This document shows positions 39,265 through 47,403 of a stretch of DNA of 51,052 bases, one piece after another. Position 1 is the stretch's first letter. Every line of letters begins with the position of its first letter. Source of the stretch: Clostridia bacterium (GTDB taxonomy: Bacteria; Bacillota; Clostridia; Christensenellales; Aristaeellaceae); contig JAFRFY010000007.1 in NCBI GenBank assembly GCA_017434085.1, positions 1-51,052 on the forward strand, given 5' to 3'. Position numbers and translations under genes: made by a program. A model generated the notes under the pieces. It ran no database searches and had not been told where the DNA came from. It saw only the letters and a list, made by a program, of their open reading frames with translations.

Positions 39265-40245
39265 TCATCCCAATTCCTCGAGCGCGATCCAGGCGGCCAG
39301 GTCCGTCATCCGCGGGTCTTTAAGGCCGTGCAGGGCGTCGGCGATTGCGGCGTTTTCGTAGCGCAGGCCCTCGAGGGCGGGGGCGATGCGCGCGATGACG
39401 GCCTCGTCCATGGCGTCGGACCACACCGAGGCGCGCTCGATCACGCCGTGGCGCAGCGCGAGCTCCAGCGTCACGCCGCCCCAGTCGAACCGGTGGGACA
39501 GCGTGGCGTCGAAGGGCAGCGCCTTGCCCAGCCGGAAGTCCCAGGCGGCGAACTGCTCCTTTAGCGCCGCGAGGCGGTCCGGGTCGAGGTCGTTTACCGC
39601 GAGGCGCTCCGCGGGCCCGTAGGCCGCCTCGAACGCCCGCTCCAGGGCGTCGGCCAGCGCGGGAACGGTGATATCGGGGTTCAGCTCGGCAAGATTGCAC
39701 ACCCGGGCGCGCACGCTTTCGATGCCCTTGGCCTTGAGCTTGTCCTTCCCGGGGACCAGGTAGCGGCCCAGCTTATCCATGTCCACGCTGACCAGCACCG
39801 TGCCGTGGTGCATGCCCACCGCGTCGGAGAATTTGAAGGCGTTGCCGGAGAACTTCGCCCCGTCCGGCGCGATGACCAGGTCGTTGCGCCCGGTGAAGGC
39901 CGTCTCGATGCCGAAGTCCGCCGCCGCCCGGCGGATCACGTCGAGCTGCCGACGGACGTCGTAGTGCGCCCGGGGCGCGACGAACGTGAAATTGAGATTG
40001 CCCAGGTCGTGGTACACCGCGCCGCCGCCGGTCGAGCGCCGGGCCAGCAGGCCGCCCTCGTCCTCCAGAAGCTTCACCCGGCACTCCTGCCAGGCGTTCT
40101 GGTGCCGCCCGATCACCACCGTGTTCTGGTTCTGCCAGAGGTAAAACGCGATCTCCTCCGGCCCCAGCGTCTCAAACAGCAGCGCCTCCACGGCCAGGTT
40201 GCAAAAGGGGTTGAAGCTGTCCCCCCGCAGCATGCGATAGTTCAT
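39265..40245 (-). CDS. lplA: Lipoate-protein ligase A
   Basis: A 326-residue enzyme that activates free lipoate with ATP and attaches it to E2/H-protein domains. Motifs are QNTVVIGRHQNAW, the lipoate/ATP loop RRSTGGGAVYHDLGNLNFTF, and APDGAKFSGNAFK with the catalytic Lys; a C-terminal accessory domain (about 245-326) is present, so it is a full-length ligase. The ATG at 40245 has GAGGG upstream. It depends functionally on lipoylated complexes not found in this window; dihydrolipoyl dehydrogenase is at 6993-8375. Confidence 0.93.
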   Translation of the reverse strand: MNYRMLRGDSFNPFCNLAVEALLFETLGPEEIAFYLWQNQNTVVIGRHQNAWQECRVKLLEDEGGLLARRSTGGGAVYHDLGNLNFTFVAPRAHYDVRRQLDVIRRAAADFGIETAFTGRNDLVIAPDGAKFSGNAFKFSDAVGMHHGTVLVSVDMDKLGRYLVPGKDKLKAKGIESVRARVCNLAELNPDITVPALADALERAFEAAYGPAERLAVNDLDPDRLAALKEQFAAWDFRLGKALPFDATLSHRFDWGGVTLELALRHGVIERASVWSDAMDEAVIARIAPALEGLRYENAAIADALHGLKDPRMTDLAAWIALEELG

Positions 40246-40272
40246 CACATTCCCTCTCTTCTTGTTGTAAAC

Positions 40273-40301
40273 ATTATAGCGCATCCCGCGGGACGGCGCA
40301 A
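40273..40301 (-). promoter_or_regulatory. Sigma-A promoter of lplA
   Basis: Minus strand: TTGCGC (40301-40296), 17 nt, TATAAT (40278-40273). ATGCGCTATAAT is shared with the divergent rpsF promoter. Confidence 0.75.
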
Positions 40302-40337
40302 GGTGGCGAATTATCACAAATTTATCATTATCCCGCA

Positions 40338-40366
40338 TTGCATCCCGCCCCCAAATGCGCTATAAT
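40338..40366 (+). promoter_or_regulatory. Sigma-A promoter of the rpsF-ssb-rpsR operon
   Basis: TTGCAT, 17 nt, TATAAT, followed by a leader of about 60 nt. Confidence 0.8.
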
Positions 40367-40380
40367 AGAAAAAGCGCATC

Positions 40381-40410
40381 CTTGCCACGGTGAACCGATC
40401 GTGGCCGAAG
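40381..40410 (+). promoter_or_regulatory. Probable S6:S18-binding leader motif
   Basis: CTT-GCCACG pairs with CGTGGC-AAG around a 10-nt loop, with an unpaired CG next to C on the 3' side giving CCG beside the stem. A stem with a bulged CCG in the rpsF leader is the known autoregulatory target of the S6:S18 complex. Assignment is by eye from this pattern and position. Confidence 0.55.
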
Positions 40411-40432
40411 TCCATAAGGAGGTGAAAATGAC

Positions 40433-40900
40433 ATGAACCAGTATGAAGTCATGTACGTTATTGATCCCGCGCTGGAGGACAGCGCCAGGATCGAGCTGAT
40501 CAACCGTTTTTCGGATTTGGTGAAGAAGAACGGCGGTGAAGTGGATCGCGTCGACGAGTGGGGCAAGCGCCGCCTGGCCTACGCCATCCAGTACAAGACC
40601 GAGGGCTACTATGTGCTGATGTACATCAAGGCGCCCGCGGAGCTGCCCCGTGAGATCGAGCGCAACATGCAGATCTCCGACAGCGTGCTGCGCTACCTGA
40701 CCGTGCGGTACGAGGGTGAGCTGCCCGCCAAGCGCGAGCCGCAGAAGCCCTACGTCGCCCGCGACGCCCAGGCTCCGGCCGAGGCCGCGCCCGCGCCCGT
40801 CGCCGAGCCCGTCGAGGCCCCCGCGCCCGCCGAGCCCGCCGAGCCCGAGACCGTTGCCGAGCCCGTCGACGACGAGAAGCCTGAATCCGAGGCCGAATAA
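40433..40900 (+). CDS. rpsF: 30S ribosomal protein S6 with long acidic tail
   Basis: Residues 1-98 are bS6 (MNQYEVMYVIDPALEDSARIEL, then GKRRLAYAIQYKTEGYYVLMYI, then ISDSVLRYLTVRYE), which pairs with S18 on the platform of the small subunit. Residues 100-155 are a low-complexity Pro/Ala/Glu tail that about halves again the usual length of 95-100. AGGAGG lies 10 nt before the ATG; a closer ATG at 40428 opens a two-codon ORF (ATGACATGA) overlapping the true start. The order rpsF-ssb-rpsR is standard in Firmicutes. Confidence 0.97.
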   Translation: MNQYEVMYVIDPALEDSARIELINRFSDLVKKNGGEVDRVDEWGKRRLAYAIQYKTEGYYVLMYIKAPAELPREIERNMQISDSVLRYLTVRYEGELPAKREPQKPYVARDAQAPAEAAPAPVAEPVEAPAPAEPAEPETVAEPVDDEKPESEAE

Positions 40901-40931
40901 GCCCCGGCTCCTGAAAAGGCAGGGATAATCC

Positions 40932-41450
40932 ATGAACAAAGTTATTATGATCGGCAACCTCGCCAATGATCCCGAGGGCCGCGTCACGCAGAGCGGAATC
41001 TCCCAGTCGACCTTCCGCATTGCCGTGCAGCGCCGCTTTGCCAACCAGCAGGGCGTGCGCGAGGCGGATTTCTTTACCGTCATCGCATGGCGCCAGACCG
41101 CTGACTTCTGCAACCGCTACCTGTCCAAGGGTCGCCGCGTTGCCGTGGAGGGCAGCATCCAGAACCGTTCCTATGATGCGCAGGACGGCTCCAAGCGCTA
41201 TGTGACCGAGATCATTGCCGACAGCGTCGAGGCCCTGGGCAGCCGTAACGAGGAAGGCGTACAGCCGCGCAATTACGACAACGGCTTCGCGCCGCCCCCG
41301 GCCAGGCGCACCCAGCCCGCGGCCCCTTCGGCGAACGATCCCGCCGGGGCTGACGACGGCTCCGCGCCGTCCCCGGCCAGGCGCGCCCAGCCCGCGCCCC
41401 CTTCGGCGAACGATTTCACCGAGGTGGAGGACGACGAACTGCCCTTCTGA
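40932..41450 (+). CDS. ssb: Single-stranded DNA-binding protein
   Basis: A 172-residue protein. The OB-fold (MNKVIMIGNLANDPEGRVTQSG to about 105) binds single-stranded DNA as a tetramer. A Pro/Ala-rich linker leads to the acidic partner-binding tip DDELPF. The linker contains a duplicated segment (ARRTQPAAPSAND and ARRAQPAPPSAND). It lies between rpsF and rpsR, the canonical Gram-positive arrangement that links replication and ribosome synthesis. Confidence 0.97.
   Translation: MNKVIMIGNLANDPEGRVTQSGISQSTFRIAVQRRFANQQGVREADFFTVIAWRQTADFCNRYLSKGRRVAVEGSIQNRSYDAQDGSKRYVTEIIADSVEALGSRNEEGVQPRNYDNGFAPPPARRTQPAAPSANDPAGADDGSAPSPARRAQPAPPSANDFTEVEDDELPF
41288..41414 (+). repeat. In-frame tandem duplication in the ssb linker
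   Basis: Two copies of a 52-bp segment start 75 bp apart (41288-41339 and 41363-41414) and differ at only a few positions. The period is divisible by three, so the frame is kept. Confidence 0.8.
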
Positions 41451-41576
41451 TTTGGGCTTTGGGCGTCCGCGCCGAAGCGGGTTTTCGACCCGCAAAAGGC
41501 TTTGTTACACCGTATTTTCTTCTTTGGGAATGCCTCCGAGGGCATGCCCTATAATCCGAAAAGGAGGAACAACAAC

Positions 41577-41831
41577 ATGTCTGAAGATCGTGGCGAGCGC
41601 ATTCGCCGTCCCCGTGGCCGCAAGCCGCGCAGGAAGGTCTGCGAATTTTGCGTGAATAAGATCCAGCACATCGATTACAAGGATGTCAATCGGCTCCGCC
41701 GCTTCACCAGCGAGCGCGGCAAGATACTGCCCCGCCGCATGACCGGCACCTGCGCCAAGCATCAGCGCCAGCTGTCCACCGCCATCAAGCGCGCCCGGAC
41801 CATCGCCCTGATGCCCTACGTGTCCGACTGA
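41577..41831 (+). CDS. rpsR: 30S ribosomal protein S18, zinc-binding (C+) form
   Basis: An 84-residue protein with the bS18 core ([45 protein letters not shown]). Cys22, Cys25, Cys59 and His62 form a likely zinc site, as in C+ paralogues. AAGGAGG lies 8 nt before the ATG. The 126-nt gap after ssb contains a TATAAT (41550-41555) and an AGGGCATGCCCT palindrome, so an internal start or processing site is possible. Last gene of the operon. Confidence 0.97.
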   Translation: MSEDRGERIRRPRGRKPRRKVCEFCVNKIQHIDYKDVNRLRRFTSERGKILPRRMTGTCAKHQRQLSTAIKRARTIALMPYVSD

Positions 41832-41854
41832 TCGAAGTGAATACTGCACAGAAA

Positions 41855-41898
41855 AGCGGCTTCATGGGAGCGAGAACGCTCCCGTGAAGCCACTTTCT
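41855..41898 (+). terminator. Rho-independent terminator of the rpsF operon
   Basis: GGCTTCATGGGAGCG and CGCTCCCGTGAAGCC form a 15-bp stem (one T-G pair) around AGAA, followed by ACTTTCT. Confidence 0.8.
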
Positions 41899-41931
41899 AT
41901 AAGGAATCACACTGATGAGGAGGCGGCGGAT

Positions 41932-44355
41932 ATGCGCTGCGGCTATTTCGACGACGTCGCCCGGGAGTACGTGATCGACCGGGTGGACGCGCCCTTCTCC
42001 ATGACCAACTACCTGGGCACCCAGCGCATGGGCGCGGTGCTCAGCCACAACGCGGGCGGCTACTGCTGGCTGGATTCCCCGCAGTTTCACCGCATCACGC
42101 GCTTCCGGCCCAACGGCGTGCCCATGGATCAGCCCGGCCACTACGTGTACCTGCGGGACGCGGAAACCGGGGAATACTGGTCGGTCAGCTGGCAGCCCAC
42201 GGGGCGCGACCTGACCAAAGCGCGCTATGCCTGCCGCCACGGGCTGGGCTATTCCACCTATAACTGCGATTACGAGGGCATATCGGCCCGCCAGACGCTG
42301 TTCATCCCCCGGGAGGCGGGGGACGATACCCCGGTGGAGCTCTTCGATGTGCGCCTGCGCAACGATTCGAACCGGCCGCGGGTCATCGATCTGACCGGCT
42401 ACGTGGAGTTCTCCTTCCACAACATCGACATCGACAACCAGAACTTCCAGATGAGCCTGTACTGCGCCGGGTCCTTCATGGAGGACGGCGCGGCGGTCTG
42501 CGAGCTGCACTACGAGCCGGACAGCTTCCAGTTCTTCACCGCCTCCTTCGAGCCGGACGCCTGGGAGGGTACCCGGGACGGCTTCATCGGCGACTACCGC
42601 ACCGAGCGCAACCCCATAGGCGTCGAGCGGGGGTTGATGGGCGGCCATGAGAACGGCGGCAACCCCGTGGGCGCGCTGTCGAAGCGGCTGACGCTCAAGC
42701 CCGGGGAGGAAAAGCGGGTGCTTTTCTACCTGGGCACCGGCCGGGGCGAGGCCGCCCGGGACGCCCGCGGGCGCTACGACTTCGACGGCGCCGACCGGGC
42801 CTTCGACGAGCTTCGCCGCTTCTGGGATGAAAAACTGGGCACGCTGCAGGTGAAGACCCCCCACGAAAACATGAACCGCAGCCTGAACATATGGAACCTG
42901 TACCAGAGCGAGATCAACGTGCTGTTCTCCCGGTTCGCGTCGTTCATCGAGGTGGGCGGGCGCACGGGCCTGGGCTTCCGGGACACCGCCCAGGACGCCA
43001 TGTGCATCCCCCACGCGGAGCCGGAGGGCTGCCGCAGGCGCATCGGGCCGCTGCTGAACGGCCTGCCCCGGGCGGGCTACGGGCTGCACCTGTTCGACCC
43101 GGCGTGGTTCGAGGGGGAAGCCGCCGAGGCGGAATGGTCCCCCACGGTGGTGCCCAAGGCGACGGACAACCGGCACGTCCACGGCATCGGGGACGCCTGC
43201 GCCGACGACGCGCTGTGGCTGATCCCGGCCATCGTGGAATACGTTCGGGAGACGGGGGATGTGGCGTTCTTCGACCACCCCGCGCCCTACGCCGACGGCG
43301 GTGTAGAGCCCGTATGGGATCACATGAAGCGCATACTGGACTTCTCCTACGCCCAGACCGGCGCCCACGGCATCACCAAGGGCCTGCGGGCGGACTGGAA
43401 CGACTGCCTGAACCTGGGCGGCGGGGAGAGCGCCATGGTGGCGTTTTTGCTGGTGTGGGCCACGGAGCACTTCCTGGACGCGGCGCGCTATCTGGGCCGG
43501 ACGGCGGACGCTACGGCCTACGCGGCGAAGCTCAGGGCCATGAAGGACGCCTGCCAGGCCTGCCTGTGGGACGGCGACTGGTTCCTGCGGGGCTTCACCG
43601 CCGACGGTCGGGCCATCGGCACACACCTGGCCGCGGAGGGCAAGGTGCACCTGGAATCCAACGCCTGGGCGGTGGTGTCCGGCGCGGCGACCCGTGAACA
43701 GGGCTTATCCGCCATGGACGCCGTGGACGCATGGCTGTACACCCCCTACGGGCTCATGCTGAACGCCCCGGCGTTTACGAAGCGGGACGATGGCATCGGC
43801 TTCATCACCCGGGTGTACCCGGGCATCAAGGAGAACGGCGCGGTGTTCAGCCATCCCAACCCCTGGGCGTGGGTGGCGGAGTGCCGCCTGGGCCGCGGCG
43901 GGCGGGCGATGAAGTTCTACGACGCGCTGCTGCCCGAGAACCAGAACGACATCATGGAGATCCGCCGGGCGGAGCCGTACAGCTACTGCCAGTTCATCAT
44001 GGGCCGCGACCACGCCGCCCACGGCCGGGCGCGACACCCGTTCATGACCGGCTCGGCGGGCTGGGCCTATTTCGCCGCCACGCGCTTCATGCTGGGCGTG
44101 CGGCCGGAGTTCGACCGGCTGACCGTCGATCCCTGCATCCCCGAGGACTGGGACGGCTTCGAGCTCATCCGCCGCTGGCGCGGGGCGGTGTATGACATCC
44201 GGGTGGAGAACCCGGACCGCGTGGAGAAGGGCGTCCGTTCCGTCGAGGTGGACGGCGCGCGCGCCGAGGCGATCCCCGCGTTCACGGGCGGGCGGCACGC
44301 CGTGCGGGTCATTATGGGAGATCCGTCAAAAAAGGGGGCGAAGAGCGATGATTGA
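41932..44355 (+). CDS. Glycoside hydrolase family 94 disaccharide phosphorylase (cellobiose/chitobiose phosphorylase-like)
   Basis: An 807-residue cytosolic enzyme that splits a beta-linked disaccharide with phosphate to give sugar 1-phosphate. The N-terminal beta-sandwich starts with RCGYFDDVAREYVIDR; the linker has NPIGVERGLMGGHENGGNP; the (alpha/alpha)6 barrel has GLGFRDTAQD and the catalytic Asp in GLRADWNDCLNLGGGES. The C-terminal part has RLTVDPCIPEDWDGF. Whether the substrate is cellobiose, chitobiose or another disaccharide is not decided by the motifs seen. The ATG at 41932 has GAGGAGG 8 nt upstream. It overlaps the phosphohexomutase gene by 8 nt, which would handle the sugar 1-phosphate. 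No dedicated transporter is nearby. Confidence 0.9.
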   Translation: MRCGYFDDVAREYVIDRVDAPFSMTNYLGTQRMGAVLSHNAGGYCWLDSPQFHRITRFRPNGVPMDQPGHYVYLRDAETGEYWSVSWQPTGRDLTKARYACRHGLGYSTYNCDYEGISARQTLFIPREAGDDTPVELFDVRLRNDSNRPRVIDLTGYVEFSFHNIDIDNQNFQMSLYCAGSFMEDGAAVCELHYEPDSFQFFTASFEPDAWEGTRDGFIGDYRTERNPIGVERGLMGGHENGGNPVGALSKRLTLKPGEEKRVLFYLGTGRGEAARDARGRYDFDGADRAFDELRRFWDEKLGTLQVKTPHENMNRSLNIWNLYQSEINVLFSRFASFIEVGGRTGLGFRDTAQDAMCIPHAEPEGCRRRIGPLLNGLPRAGYGLHLFDPAWFEGEAAEAEWSPTVVPKATDNRHVHGIGDACADDALWLIPAIVEYVRETGDVAFFDHPAPYADGGVEPVWDHMKRILDFSYAQTGAHGITKGLRADWNDCLNLGGGESAMVAFLLVWATEHFLDAARYLGRTADATAYAAKLRAMKDACQACLWDGDWFLRGFTADGRAIGTHLAAEGKVHLESNAWAVVSGAATREQGLSAMDAVDAWLYTPYGLMLNAPAFTKRDDGIGFITRVYPGIKENGAVFSHPNPWAWVAECRLGRGGRAMKFYDALLPENQNDIMEIRRAEPYSYCQFIMGRDHAAHGRARHPFMTGSAGWAYFAATRFMLGVRPEFDRLTVDPCIPEDWDGFELIRRWRGAVYDIRVENPDRVEKGVRSVEVDGARAEAIPAFTGGRHAVRVIMGDPSKKGAKSDD

Positions 44356-45757
44356 ATTCGGCACCGGCGGCTGGCGCGCCATCATCGGCGACGGCTTCAC
44401 CAAGGCGAACATACGCCGGGTGGCCGCCGCGCTGGGGCGGCGCATCGTCCGGGAGGGCGCGCGGCGGGAGATCTGCATCGGCTACGACCGGCGCTTTTTG
44501 AGCCGGGAGGCGGCGATATGGTTCTCCGAGGCCATCGCGGGCGAGGGCGTGAAGGTGGATTTCATCAACATCTCCGGCCCCACGCCCCAGATCATGTTCA
44601 CCGTCAAGAGCCGGGAGCTGCCCTACGGCGCGGCGATCACCGCCAGCCACAACCCGGCGCTGTGGAACGGCATCAAGCTGTTCACCGCCGGCGGGCGGGA
44701 CGCGGTGCAGGAGGTCACCGACGAAATCCAGGCCGAGGCCAACGCCCTGTCGGAGGCGGATATCCGTACCGTGGACTTCGAGGCGGGGCTTTCAAACGGC
44801 AGCATCGCGCGCATCGACCCCCGGGACGACTACCTCGATTCCATACTCGAGCGGGTGGACATCGCGGCCATCCGCCGCAGGCGGCCCCGGGTGGTGCTGG
44901 ACCCCATGTTCGGCGTGAGCCTGACGGGTCTTTTGACGATACTCTACACCGCCCGGTGCGATCTGGACGTCATCAACGACCGCCACGACGCCTTCTTCGG
45001 CCGCCACCTGCCCGCGCCCAACCCGGACACGCTGATCGATTTGCAGATGGCCGTGAAGGAGCACAACGCCGATCTGGGCATCGCCACCGACGGCGACGCC
45101 GACCGGCTGGGCGTGGTGGACGAGACGGGCCGCTACATAAGCGCCAACCTGGTCTTGGTGATGCTCTACTACTACCTGCTCAAGTACAAGGGCTGGAAGG
45201 GCGCGGCGGTGCGCAACGTGGCCACCACCCACCTGCTGGACCGGGTGGCCGGGCGCTACGGCGAGCGCTGCATCGAGGTGCCCGTGGGGTTCAAGCACGT
45301 CTCCGCCGCCATGCAGGCAAACGACGCCATGATCGGCGGCGAATCCTCCGGCGGCCTCACGGTGCGGGGGCACATCTTCGGCAAGGACGGCCTCTACGCC
45401 GCGTCGCTGCTGGTGGAGATGCTCAGCGTCACCGGCAGACCCCTGTCCGGCATGGTGCGGGACATCTACGACGAATTCGGCGAGCTGCACATGGCCGAGC
45501 ACGACTGGCCGCTGACCCTCGAGCGGAAGGCGGAGATCGCACGAAAGGTGTTCGAGCGCCGGGAGCTGCCGGACTTCGGCCTGCCCGTTGAGCGCGTAAG
45601 CTGGGAGGACGGCTGCAAGGTGTGGTTCGAGAGCCGCTGGATCATCGTGCGCTTCAGCGGCACCGAGCCCCGGCTGCGCGTATTCGCCGAAGCCCCCGCC
45701 CGCGAGGAGGCCGAGGCGCTGGTGCGGCGGATGGCGGGGTTTTTGGGGCTGGGATAA
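44348..45757 (+). CDS. Phosphoglucomutase/phosphomannomutase family
   Basis: A 469-residue alpha-D-phosphohexomutase that converts sugar 1-phosphate to 6-phosphate. All four signatures are present: phospho-Ser100 in TASHNPALWNGIK, the Mg2+ loop TDGDADRLG, the sugar-specificity loop GGESSGG, and the phosphate-binding RFSGTEPRLRV. It starts inside the end of the GH94 gene (8-nt overlap), so the two form a phosphorolysis-isomerisation pair feeding glycolysis. Glucose versus mannose or glucosamine preference cannot be told. Confidence 0.93.
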   Translation: MIEFGTGGWRAIIGDGFTKANIRRVAAALGRRIVREGARREICIGYDRRFLSREAAIWFSEAIAGEGVKVDFINISGPTPQIMFTVKSRELPYGAAITASHNPALWNGIKLFTAGGRDAVQEVTDEIQAEANALSEADIRTVDFEAGLSNGSIARIDPRDDYLDSILERVDIAAIRRRRPRVVLDPMFGVSLTGLLTILYTARCDLDVINDRHDAFFGRHLPAPNPDTLIDLQMAVKEHNADLGIATDGDADRLGVVDETGRYISANLVLVMLYYYLLKYKGWKGAAVRNVATTHLLDRVAGRYGERCIEVPVGFKHVSAAMQANDAMIGGESSGGLTVRGHIFGKDGLYAASLLVEMLSVTGRPLSGMVRDIYDEFGELHMAEHDWPLTLERKAEIARKVFERRELPDFGLPVERVSWEDGCKVWFESRWIIVRFSGTEPRLRVFAEAPAREEAEALVRRMAGFLGLG

Positions 45758-45790
45758 GAGGGATTGAATTGAACGGTCATGCGCAAGAAC

Positions 45791-45826
45791 ACCGGCCCCC
45801 GCGTCACTCGTGGCGCGGGGGCCGGT
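45791..45826. terminator. Hairpin between convergent genes
   Basis: ACCGGCCCCCGCG and CGCGGGGGCCGGT form a perfect 13-bp stem around a 10-nt loop, 33 nt after the mutase stop and 19 nt from the HtrA stop. T-tracts are poor (ATCTGTATC). Confidence 0.75.
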
Positions 45827-45845
45827 ATCTGTATCGGATCATTAT

Positions 45846-47198
45846 TTACTTGTCCAGGACCTCCAGGGTGACGTCCAGGTCCAGGGTGGTGTAGCCGTCG
45901 CCCACCACCAGGGTGCCGTTGGTCATGGTGGAGCCGTTGCCGCCGTTGCCGCCGTTGCCGCCGTTGCCGCCGCCGTTGTTGCCGTAGCCGTAGTTGCCAT
46001 AGCCGTAGCCGCCGAAGCCGAACCCGAAGGGGAAGCCGTAGTAGCTGTCATAGCCGTTGTTGACGGGCATCATGGACACGTTGTTGTAGCGGACCACGGT
46101 GACGGTCACGGTGTCGCCGGGCTGGAACTTGTCCAGCAGGGTGGTCAGCTCGCGGCGGGAGGTGACGCGCTTGCCGTTGATGGCGGTGATGAAGTCGTAC
46201 TGCTTGAAGCCGGCCTTCTCGGCGGGGCCGCCCTCGGTGACGCCGTACACGCACACGCTGGCGGGCGCGTAGTCCTGCATGGGCTCGTCGGGACCCTCGT
46301 AGTCCTTCACGGTGATGCCCAGCTGCGGGCGCAGCACCTTGCCGTTTTCGATCAGCTGCTGGGCGATGGGGTAGGCGGTCTCGATCGGGATGGCGAAGCC
46401 CAGGCCCTCATAGCTGTTGCTGGAGTAGTAGCTGCCGCCGTACTTCAGCGTGTTGATGCCGATCAGGTTGCCCTGGTAGTCGAACAGGCCGCCGCCGGAG
46501 TTGCCGGAGTTGATCGGCGCGTCGTGCTGGATGTAGTCCACATTGCGGGTGGTGTTGTTGCTGGAGACGCTGGTGCGCTGCAGGGCGGAAATGATGCCCT
46601 GGGTGACGGTGTTCGCCAGCACCTCGCCGCCGGGGTTGCCGATGGCGATGACGGTGGAGCCCACCTTCATGGCCTCGGAGCTGCCGATGGTCACGGGGAC
46701 AAGCTTGTCGGCCTGGTCGGTGACCTTCAGTACCGCCAGGTCCAGGTTGGAGTCCGCGCCGGCCACGGTGGCGTCCACCTTGTCGCCGGAGGGGAGCAGC
46801 ACCTGGAAGGCGTTGCCGTCCTCGATGACGTGGTAGTTGGTCAGCACGTAGCCGCCCTCGGCGATCACCACGCCGCTGCCCTGGGCCATCATGCGGTCCT
46901 GCACGCCGTAGGTGCGATCCCAGCCCTGGGTGTTGGTGATGATGCCCACCACGGAGCTGGCGTTCTTCTCAGCCACGTAGATGGCCGGGCTGGTGTCGAT
47001 CACCGGCGCACCGATCTGGGCCTGCGTGGCCTCGGCGCTGGCCGCCTTGGGGGCCGCGTTCAGCGCGAATACCGAGCCGATCGCCAGCATGCACACCAGC
47101 ATCAGCGCCGCCAGCAGCGTGCCGCCGCCGCGGTTGTTGCGATGATTCCTCCGATGCGACGCCCTGCGGACGTTTTTGCGTTCATTCGTGTACTTCAT
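45846..47198 (-). CDS. HtrA/DegP-like membrane-anchored serine protease with Gly/Asn-rich PDZ insert
   Basis: A 450-residue protease with a basic cytosolic tail, one membrane helix (about 27-46) and an extracellular trypsin-like domain. The triad is His123 (TNYHVIED), Asp153 (NLDLAVLK) and Ser234 (INSGNSGGGLF). One PDZ domain follows (GITVKDY, VYGVTEGGPAEKAGFKQYDFI, NGKRV). Before the last PDZ strand is a Gly/Tyr/Asn-rich insert of about 45 residues (YGFPFGFGFGGYGYGNYGYG, then NGG repeats), after which LDLDVTLEVL closes the domain. Expected role: quality control of misfolded exported proteins. Strong promoter; GGAG before the ATG. Confidence 0.93.
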   Translation of the reverse strand: MKYTNERKNVRRASHRRNHRNNRGGGTLLAALMLVCMLAIGSVFALNAAPKAASAEATQAQIGAPVIDTSPAIYVAEKNASSVVGIITNTQGWDRTYGVQDRMMAQGSGVVIAEGGYVLTNYHVIEDGNAFQVLLPSGDKVDATVAGADSNLDLAVLKVTDQADKLVPVTIGSSEAMKVGSTVIAIGNPGGEVLANTVTQGIISALQRTSVSSNNTTRNVDYIQHDAPINSGNSGGGLFDYQGNLIGINTLKYGGSYYSSNSYEGLGFAIPIETAYPIAQQLIENGKVLRPQLGITVKDYEGPDEPMQDYAPASVCVYGVTEGGPAEKAGFKQYDFITAINGKRVTSRRELTTLLDKFQPGDTVTVTVVRYNNVSMMPVNNGYDSYYGFPFGFGFGGYGYGNYGYGNNGGGNGGNGGNGGNGSTMTNGTLVVGDGYTTLDLDVTLEVLDK

Positions 47199-47270
47199 GA
47201 TATTTGACTCCTTTCGGGGAAGATTTGTCGTTATTGTTCCCGGTTGCGTTCTCTCTCAACCGCTGGATAT

Positions 47271-47299
47271 ATTATATGGTCAGGCAAGATCAAAGTCAA
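47271..47299 (-). promoter_or_regulatory. Sigma-A promoter of the HtrA gene
   Basis: Minus strand: TTGACT (47299-47294), 17 nt, TATAAT (47276-47271). No CssR-like operator was recognised. Confidence 0.8.
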
Positions 47300-47352
47300 C
47301 AAACAAACATCCGATGTTTTGTGAACAAAGTTTGAATGAAAGGGGAGGGCAT

Positions 47353-47385
47353 AAAAAGCCCGGGCGCCGCGCGCGGCGCCCGGGC
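47353..47385 (-). terminator. Rho-independent terminator of the foldase gene
   Basis: On the minus strand, a 28-nt GC palindrome with arm GCCCGGGCGCCGCG (47385-47358) is followed by TTTTT. Confidence 0.9.
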
Positions 47386-47403
47386 AAATGCTATGCGGCT
47401 CGA

